Below are positions 11,653 to 22,800 of a stretch of 64,000 nucleotides of DNA, in pieces. The stretch is taken from assembly GCA_021234595.1 (NCBI GenBank), contig CM037853.1, positions 86,964,202 through 87,028,201 of the forward strand. Reading direction: 5' to 3'. A model generated the notes under the pieces. That model made no database searches. It saw only the letters and a list, made by a program, of their open reading frames with translations, and had not been told where the DNA came from. The stretch is from Delia radicum. Its lineage: Eukaryota; Arthropoda; Insecta; Diptera; Anthomyiidae. A program made the translations under genes and the position numbers. Each line of letters opens with the position of its first letter. The stretch's first letter is position 1.

Positions 11653-12179
11653 TGGGGTGCAATAACGCCTTACGAATTTTTTGATTCTTTTGTTACACTG
11701 TTCAGTTTTTCTGCGTGGCGGCCTGCGGCCGCTCTTAGGGGTTTTCTCATCCATAGGACGCGGCAGGTGGCTTCGCTGAATACAGTTTTCTCATTATCTT
11801 CCATAGTGTGACGCGCGCAGGGAAACTTTATTCAGCGAAGCCACCTGCCTCGTCCCATGGAGGAGAAAACCCCTAAGAGCAGAAAAACTTTATAAAGCAA
11901 AGACTTTCAATATTGTTGCAGTTAAATTTTTTGTTGAATTATTAATGTTCTATTAATTTTTGTTAATATGAAATTTTTTTATAATAGTTCAATAAAATAT
12001 AAGAAGAATAAGAATAAGAGATTTCATTTAAAAAAAAAATTAAGTGAAATAAGACCTTTACGGCTTTATTTCACTTTCAAAGTGCAATAAAACCTTTTTG
12101 GAAATAAAGGCCTTATTTCACTTTCCATTGAGAAATAAAGCCTTTAAGGCCGTATTTCGTAAGGCGTTATTGCACCCCA
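11653..12179. mobile_element. Middle element nested in the foldback
   Basis: A perfect 24-bp inverted repeat (TGGGGTGCAATAACGCCTTA..., at 11653-11676 and 12156-12179) bounds 527 bp. Internal sequence near 12040-12160 repeats TTATTTCACTTT/AAATAAAGCCTT words. It is inserted within the outer element and itself contains a third palindrome. Confidence 0.75.
11731..11880. repeat. Innermost GC-rich palindrome
   Basis: Two 50-bp arms (11731-11780 and 11831-11880) are inverted copies with three mismatches, separated by 50 bp. They start GCTCTTAGGGGTTTTCTC. The base composition is much richer in G and C than the surroundings, suggesting a separate origin. Confidence 0.78.
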
Positions 12180-12592
12180 TCTAATCAAATATATGAAAAC
12201 AAAAATAAAAAAAATTTGGGACATATTTCATTTCTTTGGAGCTTATTTCAGTGGGGGTTATTTCATTTCTTCCTTTGGGAGTTATTTCATTACGAAACAA
12301 CCCCCAAATTTTGGGTGTTATTTCATTTTCACCTTTGGGGAATATTTCATTTCTTTTGGGTATTATTTCATTTTTTTTTGTTGGGACTTATTTCATTTTT
12401 TTTGGGATTTATTTCATTTTGTCGTTTGGGTGCTATTTCATTGGGGGTTATTTCGTAGCGCCGGAAAATTTATGTGCAATAAATACATTTTTAAATAAAC
12501 AATAAAAATGTATTATAAAATTTTTAATTGAAAGTGTGTTTTAACTCAAACCAAAGTACAATTGAAATTTAATTGACACTAATTTTTTCTTT

Positions 12593-12900
12593 GAAACAAC
12601 GAACACTTTATTTAAATAAACGAAAAATGGTTAAATTTACTAACAGTTTTGCTCTTTTGACAATAAATTCGTAATTTTAGGCATGGATTTCTCTAAGCGT
12701 ATATATCAGTAAAAAATCGTTGCAAGTTAAAAATCAAACAAAAGTTTAATAAACTTTCATTTGCAAATATTTTATTCTTAGAAATAACGAAAACTTTATT
12801 AAACTAAACGAAAAATGGTTAAATTTACGAAAATTTTTTGTATTTTGAAGTTAAATTCGTAATTTTAGGCATGGATTTCTATGAGTGTATATGTCAGTAA
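12593..12900 (+). repeat. Two-copy tandem repeat of about 188 bp
   Basis: CTTTATT-AAATAAACGAAAAATGG, TTAAATTTAC and AAATTCGTAATTTTAGGC followed by ATGGATTTCT occur twice in order (about 12603-12710 and 12790-12895). The GGCATGGATTTCT end is the MITE-end motif seen at 10.0 and 39.6 kb. Confidence 0.6.
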
Positions 12901-13743
12901 GAATTGTTGCCAATTTTTAAATAGAAATTTACAATATAGCAATACTTTTTCTAACCAAAACATACACCCATAGAAAAAAGCTAGTAGAAAAATTAATCTA
13001 CCTTTGCAAATTTTAAACAAGTTTTAAGTTTAAATTGAGATTTTAGTTAACAATTTTTGCAATTTTGACAATTTTTACAACTAAAGTTGTAACTAATTTT
13101 TATTGCTGAATTTACTAAAGTCTAAAAATATTATTTTGATTATCAAAACTAGCAGTGGTTGCTGTAACGTTTCAATATTTATGTATTTTTTATATTATGT
13201 CAGTATAAAATAGACAAGTGAAGTCAACATTAGAAAAATATTTATAAACATTTATGTAAATGATTTTATTTTCTTATAAACTTATAAAAAATAAAACTAT
13301 AAAAAATATTCAAGAGTTTTTAAAAAGAAAAAGTAAAAATGTTTAAAAAAATGAGTAAAACAATTTAAAAATATTTTTCTTTGAACGATGAATATATATG
13401 GAAAGCTTTGGAAAGCTTTGGAAATTCAGTGCTTTTTTAATACAAGTTTTACTTATTTTTCTATTATTTTCACTTTTTTTTGATTACGCTGCAGTCTTTG
13501 ACATATGGCATTCCGATTTATATACAAAAGGAACAATGGAAATAATAAAAGACAAATAAAAGATAGATACAACTCTGTATTTTATTTATCTTATAAATAC
13601 CGAGCTGTATTTTAGTTGTCTTAATATTTATAATCACATTTTTCACGAATAGATTTCGGTTAGTTTTCATGTAAACAGTTTAAAATTTTACTAAAAATCA
13701 GTAGATGTTACTGTTTTTTTCTTTTGTTTTTTTTTTGCTAATA
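12901..13743. other. AT-rich DNA, nothing identified
   Basis: No gene or paired repeat found. Confidence 0.4.
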
Positions 13744-14256
13744 CAGGGTGGGGAAAAAGTCGCGAAGGGATTTGAAAAATTAATAACTTTTCTAATTTAA
13801 TTTTTTTTTCTGTTTCTTTTTAGGACTTGTAAAATAAATCTGGGAGGTTAATTATGGAAGGTTATTTTGAACATCATCGATCAATAATTCAAACTCAACG
13901 AGCCTATCGTCGTCATTTTAATGACGAAACTGCGCCTGATTATTTCCTTTGGGTATACTTGAAAGAGAGGGTGTATATCAATAAACCCAGAACCCTTGCA
14001 CAGGTCAAGGAGAATATTCGAGCCGAAATAAGAGCGTTGCAACCAGAAACTATTACTCGTGTCATGGAAAATACTATTATAAGAGCTCAACTTTGCGAGG
14101 CTGAAAATGGTGGTCACTTAAGTGACGTACTTTTTCACACCTAAATTTAAAAAATCTCCAAATATTATATTTTATTATTTTGTAAAAAAAAAAAAATTAT
14201 TAAAAATTAAAAGTTATGATTGTTTTAAGCCCCTTCGTGACTTTTGCCCCACCCTG
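13744..14256 (+). mobile_element. Deleted Tc1/mariner element with 27-bp ends
   Basis: The inverted ends start CAGGGTGGGG and match over about 27 bp with two differences. TA precedes the left end; TT follows the right end, perhaps a mutated TA. The interior keeps only the two extremities of a transposase gene fused by a deletion. Such products move using intact transposase in trans. Confidence 0.82.
13854..14144 (+). pseudogene. Internally deleted mariner-type transposase remnant
   Basis: The 96-residue open frame joins a piece of the N-terminal DNA-binding region (about residues 1-24, with TQRAYRRHFN) directly to the C-terminal end of the catalytic domain (DYFLWVYLKERVYINKPRTL, then an NIRAEIRALQP-type segment, ending HLSDVLFHT). 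The whole catalytic centre with the first two acidic residues is missing. A full-length enzyme of this group has about 340-350 residues, so roughly 250 are absent. The frame stayed open after the deletion, probably by chance or recent age. It cannot catalyse transposition, but could in principle still bind the element ends. Confidence 0.8.
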
Positions 14257-14827
14257 TTTTTTCCTGCTACGTAATTTTTAACTAATTTTTAATAACTCTT
14301 TTTGCTATTTCAAATGACTTATTTGTAGGAGTGTACTATTCGCACTTTTATTGTAAAAAATATTTGTTCCAATTAACATTAAATTTGTTTTCAAATAAAA
14401 TATACAAAATATTTAATTTAATCTCTGACTTTAAGTTTAGATTTTAATTTAACTATTTTTCTAATTTAAATTGCACACACATAACAAAATTCGTTTTCAG
14501 CAATTTTCTTCTCTTTTCACACAATTCGTATTCAATAATTGTAAAACATTTCAAATGGCAATTGATTCAAAAGATGTTGATTCAATTAATATTTGAAATG
14601 TTGCAACTGTAAAAGTGCAATTTTATGTCAAACATGTTTAACAAACGTGAGTACTGCAACATTTTAAAGATGCAAAGATAGAAGAAATATAACCAAGAAA
14701 AGGTAAATCGTTTTTATGTGCTTAACGAAATGAACAAAAATATATATTCGATTTAAAGATGAAATATGTACATGAAATGAAATGAATATTTCTAGTAGAA
14801 AAAACTGAAACGGATTTAAATAGTTTC

Positions 14828-15316
14828 ATACACAGAAAAAATGATCAACCTTAAATATTTAATAACAGTTTTGATTTGAATTGAATTTATTTCTAAACAA
14901 ATATTTAATTGAATCAATTAATATTTTGATTGACTTTTAAATATTTATATACATATTTTATTTTAGACATAATTCTCAAATTATTTTTTCATATAATGTA
15001 TGTTAAGTAGAAAAGTTTCAGTATTAAATATTAAATGCAATTGTAGTTTAGAAACAAAACAAGCACACACCCAAATACACAAACAGACACAGTATTAGCA
15101 AAAAACACATATTCATACATACTTGTCGTTCACACACATTTTTTTTTTTTTGAGTATCATAATTTTTTTTTGTAGATAGTTATTTATAGCTTAATTTCTT
15201 ATTCATTTTCAATAAAAGTTTTAATTAATACTATCATTGCCGTGATAGGCAATTAAAATATTAATTGATTAAATAAATTTTTTAATTGAAACCTGTTTTT
15301 AGTTTTTTCTGTGTAT
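14828..15316. mobile_element. MITE with 14-bp inverted ends
   Basis: Perfect inverted repeats ATACACAGAAAAAA at 14828-14841 and 15303-15316 bound 489 bp of AT-rich DNA. Inner sequence near both ends (TTTCAATTAAAA, AATCAATTAATATTTT) is also related. No coding frame. Confidence 0.65.
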
Positions 15317-16348
15317 AGTTATAAGAGGTAATAATGTATTGAATTTAAATTGAGAAAAACCCTCTCTGAATAAATCAATGGGTTGTTAAGTATTCTTAAA
15401 AAAGGAAGCCAAGAAAATAAAGGAATTTTTTGTGCGTTTAGTCCAAAACGGAAGTAGAAAAAAGGCAAAATTACATTAACCATCAATACCCATGCAACAA
15501 TACATATACAGTTCGTATTAGAATTGAGTGAACACTAACAAATTAATTAAAATCAGGACATTCAAAATACTAAATTAAACATTATAAATATACATGAAAA
15601 ATAAATAAATGGCCAACAGAAATCTTAAATCGACAACTTTTTTAAATTTCGTACTATCACAAAATAAGCGAAGATAAGAATTGTAAGGTATAATTAAAAG
15701 ACTGTTAAGTTTCTACTACACTCCTAGAAATAACCCTGTATAAATAGCAGAAAACGCACTAAAAATTTGCTAAAAACGAAGTTGCAAGAAAAACTGCTAA
15801 TATTATCAGGTTTTTTCGAGGTTTTACTCGAGCTGAGTTCTAGTTTATTTTTATATTTTTTTCATCATAATAAATCTTTCCTTAAAAATTTACAATAAAT
15901 ATTCAAATCTTAACTTTATTTTGTAATTTACTGGGTATTAACTAGGGTTGTCACTCGAATACAAATTATTCGATTAATCGAATGAACAAATACAAAATTC
16001 CAACGAACAATTCAAAAAACATGATTATCGAATAACTAATGATACGAATAAATTTTGACGATTAATCAAATAAAACGAATAAATTAAAAAATACTTCATT
16101 CAATAAAACTTTTTCGAAAATTTACCAATTTCGGGAAAATTTGTATAAGAAATTATAAAGGAACAAATAATATCAAAGCTCTATTGAAGAAATAACTAAA
16201 ATTTTAAAACTTTTATTAATCTATTTCCAAAATATGCACACTAGACTGCCCCACGCTTGTATGGCAACATAAAAGTATATTCCGATTATTTCTCCAAAAG
16301 CTTGCGTTAGTTCCTTTTATCAAAATATACGTGTATACCAATAATTGA
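15317..16348. other. Intergenic DNA with an hAT-like end
   Basis: At 15953 TAGGGTTGTCACTCGAATA begins a stretch rich in TCGAATAA/ATTCGATTAATCG words, like a hAT-derived MITE end. The other end was not found. No gene seen. Confidence 0.4.
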
Positions 16349-18206
16349 GGGGAATGAGGAGTCAATTGACCTAAAATTGACTGGTTAAAGAAGAACTTAT
16401 CACAGGACTGGTATAATTTAATACTGAAGTGGGTTAAGCAGTGTCGATTGTCCTAAAATTACCAATCTTGTGACTGGTAAAGGGATGACATCCCAGGAAA
16501 AAATTACACATTCCAAAAAGAAGGTGATGCCCACACTTGCTTACATATCTCATTGCCAAATTTAGTAACTGCAATACCAAACTCATTCCAACGATAGAGT
16601 CAAAAAAGCAAGTAGTATTATAATCAATTCTTTAAATTTAAACCAGAAAGCATGAACTCAATAACAAAGTAATTATTTACTTAAAAGAAAATAACAATGT
16701 TATTAACTTATATGTCTAACTTTTTGTACTCAAGAAGTAATCATATACTTTTTCTTAATAAAAGGACGTTATTGGAAGTAGTTCCTAATTTTGAAAAAAG
16801 AAGTTATACAATTTTAAAGAATTTATCTCATATTTTTATTTGCAGGATAATAATACTAAAAACAGAAATTGCATGTTGCCTAAATTTTGTTAAACTGTGA
16901 TTAGGTATAAATTAGGGAAGCGCACGTGAGCAGAAAATTGTGAGTGGACGTTGAAATTTCTGACGTTATCGTGAGTGAGTGTAAAAAAAATTTTCGAGGG
17001 TGATTGTGCGTGAGTCATATTTTTGTTTTTCAATTTTGAATTGTTCTTTTTTTTGAATAATTTATATTTTCGTGGTTTATAGCTCCAAAATTATGACAAT
17101 CCCATGTTATCATAACAATTCGATGTTTCACTTTTTAGGATTTTATTTCCGTATGAGTTTTGATCGTTATATTTGAGTGACCTAGGAGAATCACTTGTGA
17201 GTAAAAGTTGAATTTACTTATGGAACTACTTTTTTTTTAAATTTAAGTACTTCTTATTTTTTCTAGGGAACTATTTATTTATTTTTTTTTGTGTAAGTAC
17301 TTCGTAGTTTTACAATGGAACTATTTCTTTATTAAAAAATGTATGTAGTTCTTAAAAATATAAAGTAAATGGTTCTTCGGTAAAAAAAAATAATCCATTC
17401 TAAAGAATGAATTATTTTAGTCTCACGCCCTGTTAAAAGAATAGAGTAGGTAATCTAGTATGGAATGCGTTCTGCCCAAAATGCTTGATTACAAACCCGC
17501 TTACCTTTTTGGAAATTTTTTGCTGGGATACCACTTAACCAGAATGCTTAATAACAAGAAAAAGCCAGTTGGCCTGAATTTTACCCATTTTAGGCTGTTT
17601 TCGTTTATTTTTTAAACTAAAAATTATTAATTTTGTTTTTTTTTTTTGTCGATATTTATGTTTTTTTTTTTTGGGTTTATTAAAAAATTATCGCCATGCG
17701 AAAATTGACCTAAAAGAACCTGGACTGCTGGAAAAGGACTTATCACAGGAGTAGTATTATTTACAATTGATGTGAGTTATGTAGTGTAAATTGATCTAAA
17801 CAGACTAGTTCCGTGACTGGTAGAAGTAGGACATATCACCTAACTGGTATACATATTGACTAGAAAAAAAAGCCAATGAGTCAGAAATTTATTGTTTAAT
17901 TTTCTACCATTTTTTACATTAAAAATTATTAAATTGTACGACATGTCCCTTTCAGGATAGTCATGTGGTTAGTCCGTTTTGGTTAGTCCTTCGACATGCC
18001 CCATGCCACATGGTATGTCCATCTTTGGTTAGTCCTGTGACATGCCACAATGTGGTTTAAAGCAGGACAAATGACCCCCTCCTATGACAAGCCCATGTTA
18101 AAGTTGCCAGTTGTTTACATAGGGTAGGATTTAGCAACGGACCGGTCTCTGGCACGAAGGGACCGATCCTGTGGCACACGCAGGACCGGTCCCATTCCCC
18201 ATAGGG
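16349..18206. mobile_element. Long copy of a CCCTATGGGG-ended element
   Basis: The right end (CATTCCCCATAGGG) and three internal blocks (about 16349-16496, 17530-17610 and 18011-18206) match, in order, the complete short element at 18275-18714. The left terminal CCCTAT is not recognisable. A block near 17700-17860 is a diverged relative of the left block. No transposase frame is visible, so this may also be non-autonomous. Confidence 0.65.
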
Positions 18207-18274
18207 ATGATATTCAGAGGTCGCTATAAAATGCGACTTTTGGGTCTCGTCTCTTATATTAAGTGCAATTACTA

Positions 18275-18714
18275 CCCTATGGGGAATGAGGAGTCAATTG
18301 ACCTAAAAGTGAATGGTTAAAGAAGGACTTATCACAGGACTGGTATAATTTAATACTGAAGTGGGTTAAGCAGTGTCAATTGTCCTAAAATTACCAATCC
18401 TGTGACTGGTAAAGGGAAGAATGATTACTAACAAGAAAAACCCAGTTGGCCAGAATTTTACCCATTGGAAGCTGTTTAGTTTTCGTTTATTTTATACGAT
18501 ATTGCCCTTTTGCGACAGTCTTGTGGTATGTCCATCTTTGGTTAGTCCTGTGGCATGCCACTTTGTGGTTTAAAGCAGGACAAATGACCCCCTCCTATGA
18601 CAAGCCAATGTTAAAGTTGCCAGTTGTTTATATAGGGTAGGGTTTAGCAGAGGTCTCTTGCACGAAGGGACCGATCCTGTGGCACACGCAGGACCGGTCT
18701 CATTCCCCATAGGG
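18275..18714. mobile_element. Short non-autonomous DNA element with 16-bp ends
   Basis: Perfect inverted repeats CCCTATGGGGAATGAG (18275-18290 and 18699-18714) are flanked by TA on both sides. The interior is a mosaic of three blocks from the longer element just upstream, the signature of internal deletion. The superfamily is uncertain; a TA target fits Tc1/mariner-like enzymes. Confidence 0.78.
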
Positions 18715-18791
18715 TAGTGTTTGAGCGTTATTGTGTTTGTTTATTTACAGTCGGAAATATGACTGCGTGTTCTTTCTTGTTTTACAGCGTA

Positions 18792-19060
18792 TGTTTAATA
18801 TTTAAATTAATATATTTATAATGTGGATTGGGTTACTGACCAAGTTCAATGACAGTTGCATTTGGTAATTAATCCAATAACATTTCTTTATGCAAAAATG
18901 CTTACTCATTTTTGCATGTTAAATAATTAGGTTATTTATTTGCTTAAAATAAATTAATTGTAAGCATATTTAGAATAATTTTAAACTATAAATAAGATTG
19001 TAAATAAAGTAATAATCACCAGTTAACTTAAAACCGTCTCGTATTATTATTTCCGCACCA
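18792..19060 (+). repeat. 5' LTR
   Basis: Starts TGTTTAAT and ends CGCACCA (TG...CA). It is identical base for base, by eye, to the 3' LTR. An AATAAA polyadenylation signal lies at 19003-19008. Transcription should start within this repeat; no clear TATA box was assigned. Confidence 0.95.
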
Positions 19061-19063
19061 TTT

Positions 19064-19081
19064 TGGTGACCCCGACGTGAT
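19064..19081 (+). promoter_or_regulatory. Primer binding site, tRNA-Trp type
   Basis: TGGTGACCCCGACGTGAT lies three bases after the LTR. It is complementary to the 3' end, including CCA, of animal tRNA-Trp as I know it. It would prime minus-strand DNA synthesis. Confidence 0.82.
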
Positions 19082-19212
19082 AACAGTAAAATTTTAAGTT
19101 TCCCCCCACCAGTGGTAAGGAACTCAAAATACTTTCTGTTAAAAACAAAAAAAAAACAAGATACATAAAAACCTTCTGTTTTTGTTTGTAAAAAAAAAAT
19201 ATATATATAAAA

Positions 19213-19380
19213 AAAAGCGTTAAGTGCAAGAATAACGCAGAGAAATTAATAAAAAAAGCGTTAAGTGCAAAAATAACGCAGAGAAATTAATAAAAAAAAA
19301 AAAAAAAAAAGCGTTAAGTGCAAGAATAACGCAGAAAAAAAAAAAGCGTTAAGGTTGAAAAAAAAAAAAAAAAAAACGCA

Positions 19381-19421
<41 letters not shown>

Positions 19422-19460
19422 CGCGTCGCGAAGTAAAAAAAAAAAAAAAAAAACTAACAA
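19213..19460 (+). repeat. A-rich leader with GCGTTAAGTGCAA tandem repeats
   Basis: Units of AAAAGCGTTAAGTGCAA followed by AATAACGCAGAGAAATTAAT occur about three to four times, separated by long A runs and decaying into GCGTTAAGG and poly-A. They lie between the primer site and gag, where packaging or translation signals are expected. Length here is likely variable between copies. Confidence 0.75.
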
Positions 19461-19875
19461 AGAAACAAAGTGCTACATTATTGAAAAAGGGTAAGTGGTA
19501 TTTTATGTTTATTTATATATTTATACTGACTATTTGTTTATACTGATTACCAGAGAAGACAGAAGTGCTTTTTTTACGTCATTTTTTTAAATTTTATCTC
19601 GGAAACTCGAAATAAGAAAAATATAATAAAAATAGTTTTCAATAAAACTTTACATAGAAACATAGTTGGAAACGTTGCTTTTTGTTTTTGTTAAATTTTC
19701 GTCAGAGTTTCTTAGTTTTGAAGTGTGATTTTGCTTTTTTAGTCTTCTCTGCTGATTACATTTAGGCAACTCGAGCGTTTTTTAATTTTTAATTTAAAAG
19801 TTACGTGATACTACGGAACGACGTAGTAGTTTTAGTGCGAATTCGGTTTATTTTTGTGTAAATTTTTTACATATA

Positions 19876-22800
19876 ATGGATACGCTTAAAGAGCAAGAGT
19901 CCTTGGGTGCGGAGATAGTTTCATGTTATAACTCCCTGTGTGAATTGACTCAATCGGAGTCCACCAGGGAGGATTTGATAAAGCATGTTACGGAGCTCAA
20001 AGCGAGAATAGAGTTACTGGCCTTAAAGTTCGAAGAGAACGATAAGGTACTTCAGCCTCCATCGGCAACTTTAACGAAAAACCCGTATTTTAAGACAGAT
20101 TTCGTTAATAAGGTTCGAAAGTCTGTCAGCGATTTTCACAAGTTGGTTAATCAATTGGGGGAAAGGCTTAAGCAGGAACCGGGTGCAGTACGTAGAACCG
20201 CCCCGAGTCCTCCTGTGGTGCCACCAGGAAGCCTGGGTCATTCGGAAATTACAACGGGTTTGTTTGATGATAGCAGGCAAGCCCAGGCCAACAGGGGCCT
20301 AATTCGACAATTCCAGTACGTTCTGGATAGTTTGGAGTCGAAGTTAAATGGATTTGTGACCGGGCAGATTTCCATAGACGTCATTAGGGAAAGGTACAAG
20401 GTGGCAGAGAATATATTTATGCAATATATGAGCCAGTTTCCTGACGATGAGTTGACGGAAATCTTCTACAACTTGAGGGATACCTATTCTAGGATACCTG
20501 GAGTAGAGGGCTCTACACAGAGCCTACCTTTTAAGATGCCTCCCATTGAAATTCCCATATTTAATGGACGTTTCACGGAATGGGACACCTTCAAGGAGTT
20601 ATTCAAGCAGCTGATAATGGATCAGCCCATTCCGAAAACACAGAAGATGTGTATTTTAAAGTCGAAGCTTTCGGGTGAGGCAGCTGGAAAGATTTCCAAG
20701 CTGCCTTCAACGGATGAGAACTTTAATATAGCCTGGGCTATATTAGACGATCATTACTCGAATAGACGGGCAACGACGTCTATTTATTTCAAGGCTATAC
20801 TGGATGCTCCCCCAGTTAGTTATAATTCTGGGAGTGTAAAGGTCTTCATTGAGACTGTAAACGAGGGTTTACAGGCGCTTGGTGCAATGAAGATCGATGC
20901 TGAAGAGATGCATCAAGCATTCTTATGCTTCATTCTTCAGCGGAAGTTAAATGAACAGCTAAGATTGCAATTTGAACAGCATTTGGGGAAGTCAAGAGAG
21001 CTGCCAAAATTGGAAAGTCTGTTGGAGTTTCTCAACCAGATGCATTATTCTCTGGAGGCGAGCCAGCAATTCACAAGATGTGAAGAGAGATGGCCAAAGC
21101 CACAGGGAAATAAATGGAATTCTCAGGGGCAGGGAAAATTACAATGTCCACTACAATGTTCAGTTGGGCATGTTTTATATAAGTGCTCCAAATTTCGAAG
21201 CCTTCCCATCAAGGAAAAGTGGGATAAGGTATTTGAACACAAAGTGTGTTCGCGGTGTTTAAATCCTGGTCATGTTAAGAAAACATGTTCCAGCGAATTT
21301 ATTTGCAAAATTTGCAAAGGTGATCATCACACGCTTCTGCATAAGGACAAGGCTCTTCCTAAGACTGTTCTGGTAAACGGAGAGGAGGATGACGAGGTCA
21401 TTCTATCCACAGCAATTGTAGAGGTTAAAACGGGTGATGACAAATGGATAAATTGCCGGGTTCTGTTAGATGGTGGATCGCAGGTGAACATAATTTCTAA
21501 AGAGTTTAGAAATAAGCTGAAACTTAAAGGCTTCAGGATCAAAAGGGAATTTGAGGGTTTGAAGATGAAAAAGTCTTCTTCTGAGGAAAAGGTGGGAGTA
21601 AATATGAGGTCAAAGGTGACTGATTATGAAACTTTTCTCAATGCGGTGGTAATGGACAAATTTGTGTCGAATGTACCGGGAATGAAAATGATGGCTGGTG
21701 AGTTTCCAGAAACCATCAAATTGGCGGATCCTGGGTATAATATTCCAAATGGGGTGGATCTTCTTTTGTCCAATCAGTTTGTATTTGATCTCATATGCGA
21801 TGGGAAGATACAGGATGCGAGGACAAATACGAAATTGCAAAAAACACAATTGGGCTGGGTTGCATACTGCATGACAAGGATAGATGGTTCCAAACCAGAA
21901 CCAAATATTGTTGCAACAGTATGCGATGCATGTGATAAAACTCTGGAAAAGTTTTGGGAAACGGAGGAAATCCCAAAGATGAATAAGTTGACAAGATTGG
22001 AAAAGGATTGTGAAAAACTATTCGATCAGAGTGTAAAATTGCAATTGGATGGAAGATTTCAGGTTGCATTACCCTTCAAGGGTGAGCCAAACTTATTAGG
22101 GAACTCTAGTCTGGTGTCTAAGAGAAGATTCTTTGCTCTTGAGAGAAAATTGGAAAGGGATCAAGCGCTAAGAATTCAATATCATGCATTTTTGATGCAA
22201 TATTTGGAAATGGGTCACATGGCGATTATGACCGACCGTTCATTGTTAAACAGTGGGTATTATTTACCACATCATTGTGTTTTACGACCGGAAAGTACAT
22301 CTACCAAATTAAGGGTAGTATTTGATGCATCATGTAAAACAACTTCAAATATCTCATTAAATGATATTCTGCATACAGGTCCACGAATTCAGGAGGATCT
22401 GTTTAATATTCTATTACGTTTTAGAAAACATCGTTATGTGTTTTCAGCCGACATTGAGAAAATGTATAGGCAAATCTGGGTACCAGAGGCTGACAGAAAG
22501 TATCAATTGATATTTTGGCGATGGAACCCAAATGAGAGTTTAAAAACGTATGCTCTTAAGACCGTAACATACGGCACAGCATCGGCGCCATATATGGCAG
22601 TAAAATGCTTGCAAAAGATTTCTGAGTTGAAAACAAACCAATTTCCATCAGAGTCTGAATCAATTAAAAGTGATTTTTATATGGATGATTTAATGACAGG
22701 AGGAGACTGTCTTGAATCAGTGAAATCCCTACGGAGAAATATTAATGATATTATGTTAGAATTTGGAATGCCATTGAGGAAGTGGTGTGCAAATGAAAGG

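Larger units (their letters stand above)
11365..12462. mobile_element. Outer foldback element with GGGGTTATTTCAT repeats
   Basis: A perfect 29-bp inverted repeat bounds the element (11365-11393 and 12434-12462), beginning GGCGCTACGAAATAACCC. Both arms consist of many imperfect repeats of GGGGTTATTTCAT, in inverted orientation to each other. The peptides encoded in the right arm are repeat artefacts. A second element lies inside. Confidence 0.78.

Noticed and set aside
12193..12505. Three overlapping open frames encoding FHFF/GYFI-like repeats
   Set aside because: All three frames are open because the DNA is a GGGGTTATTTCAT repeat array in a foldback arm; not genes.
14540..14600. ACATTTCAAAT ... 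ATTTGAAATGT inverted pair
   Set aside because: Short AT-rich palindrome without flanking duplication; could be chance.
19213..19360. Possible CRISPR-like array
   Set aside because: Units are adjacent tandem repeats with A runs in a retrotransposon leader; no spacers, and the DNA is eukaryotic.
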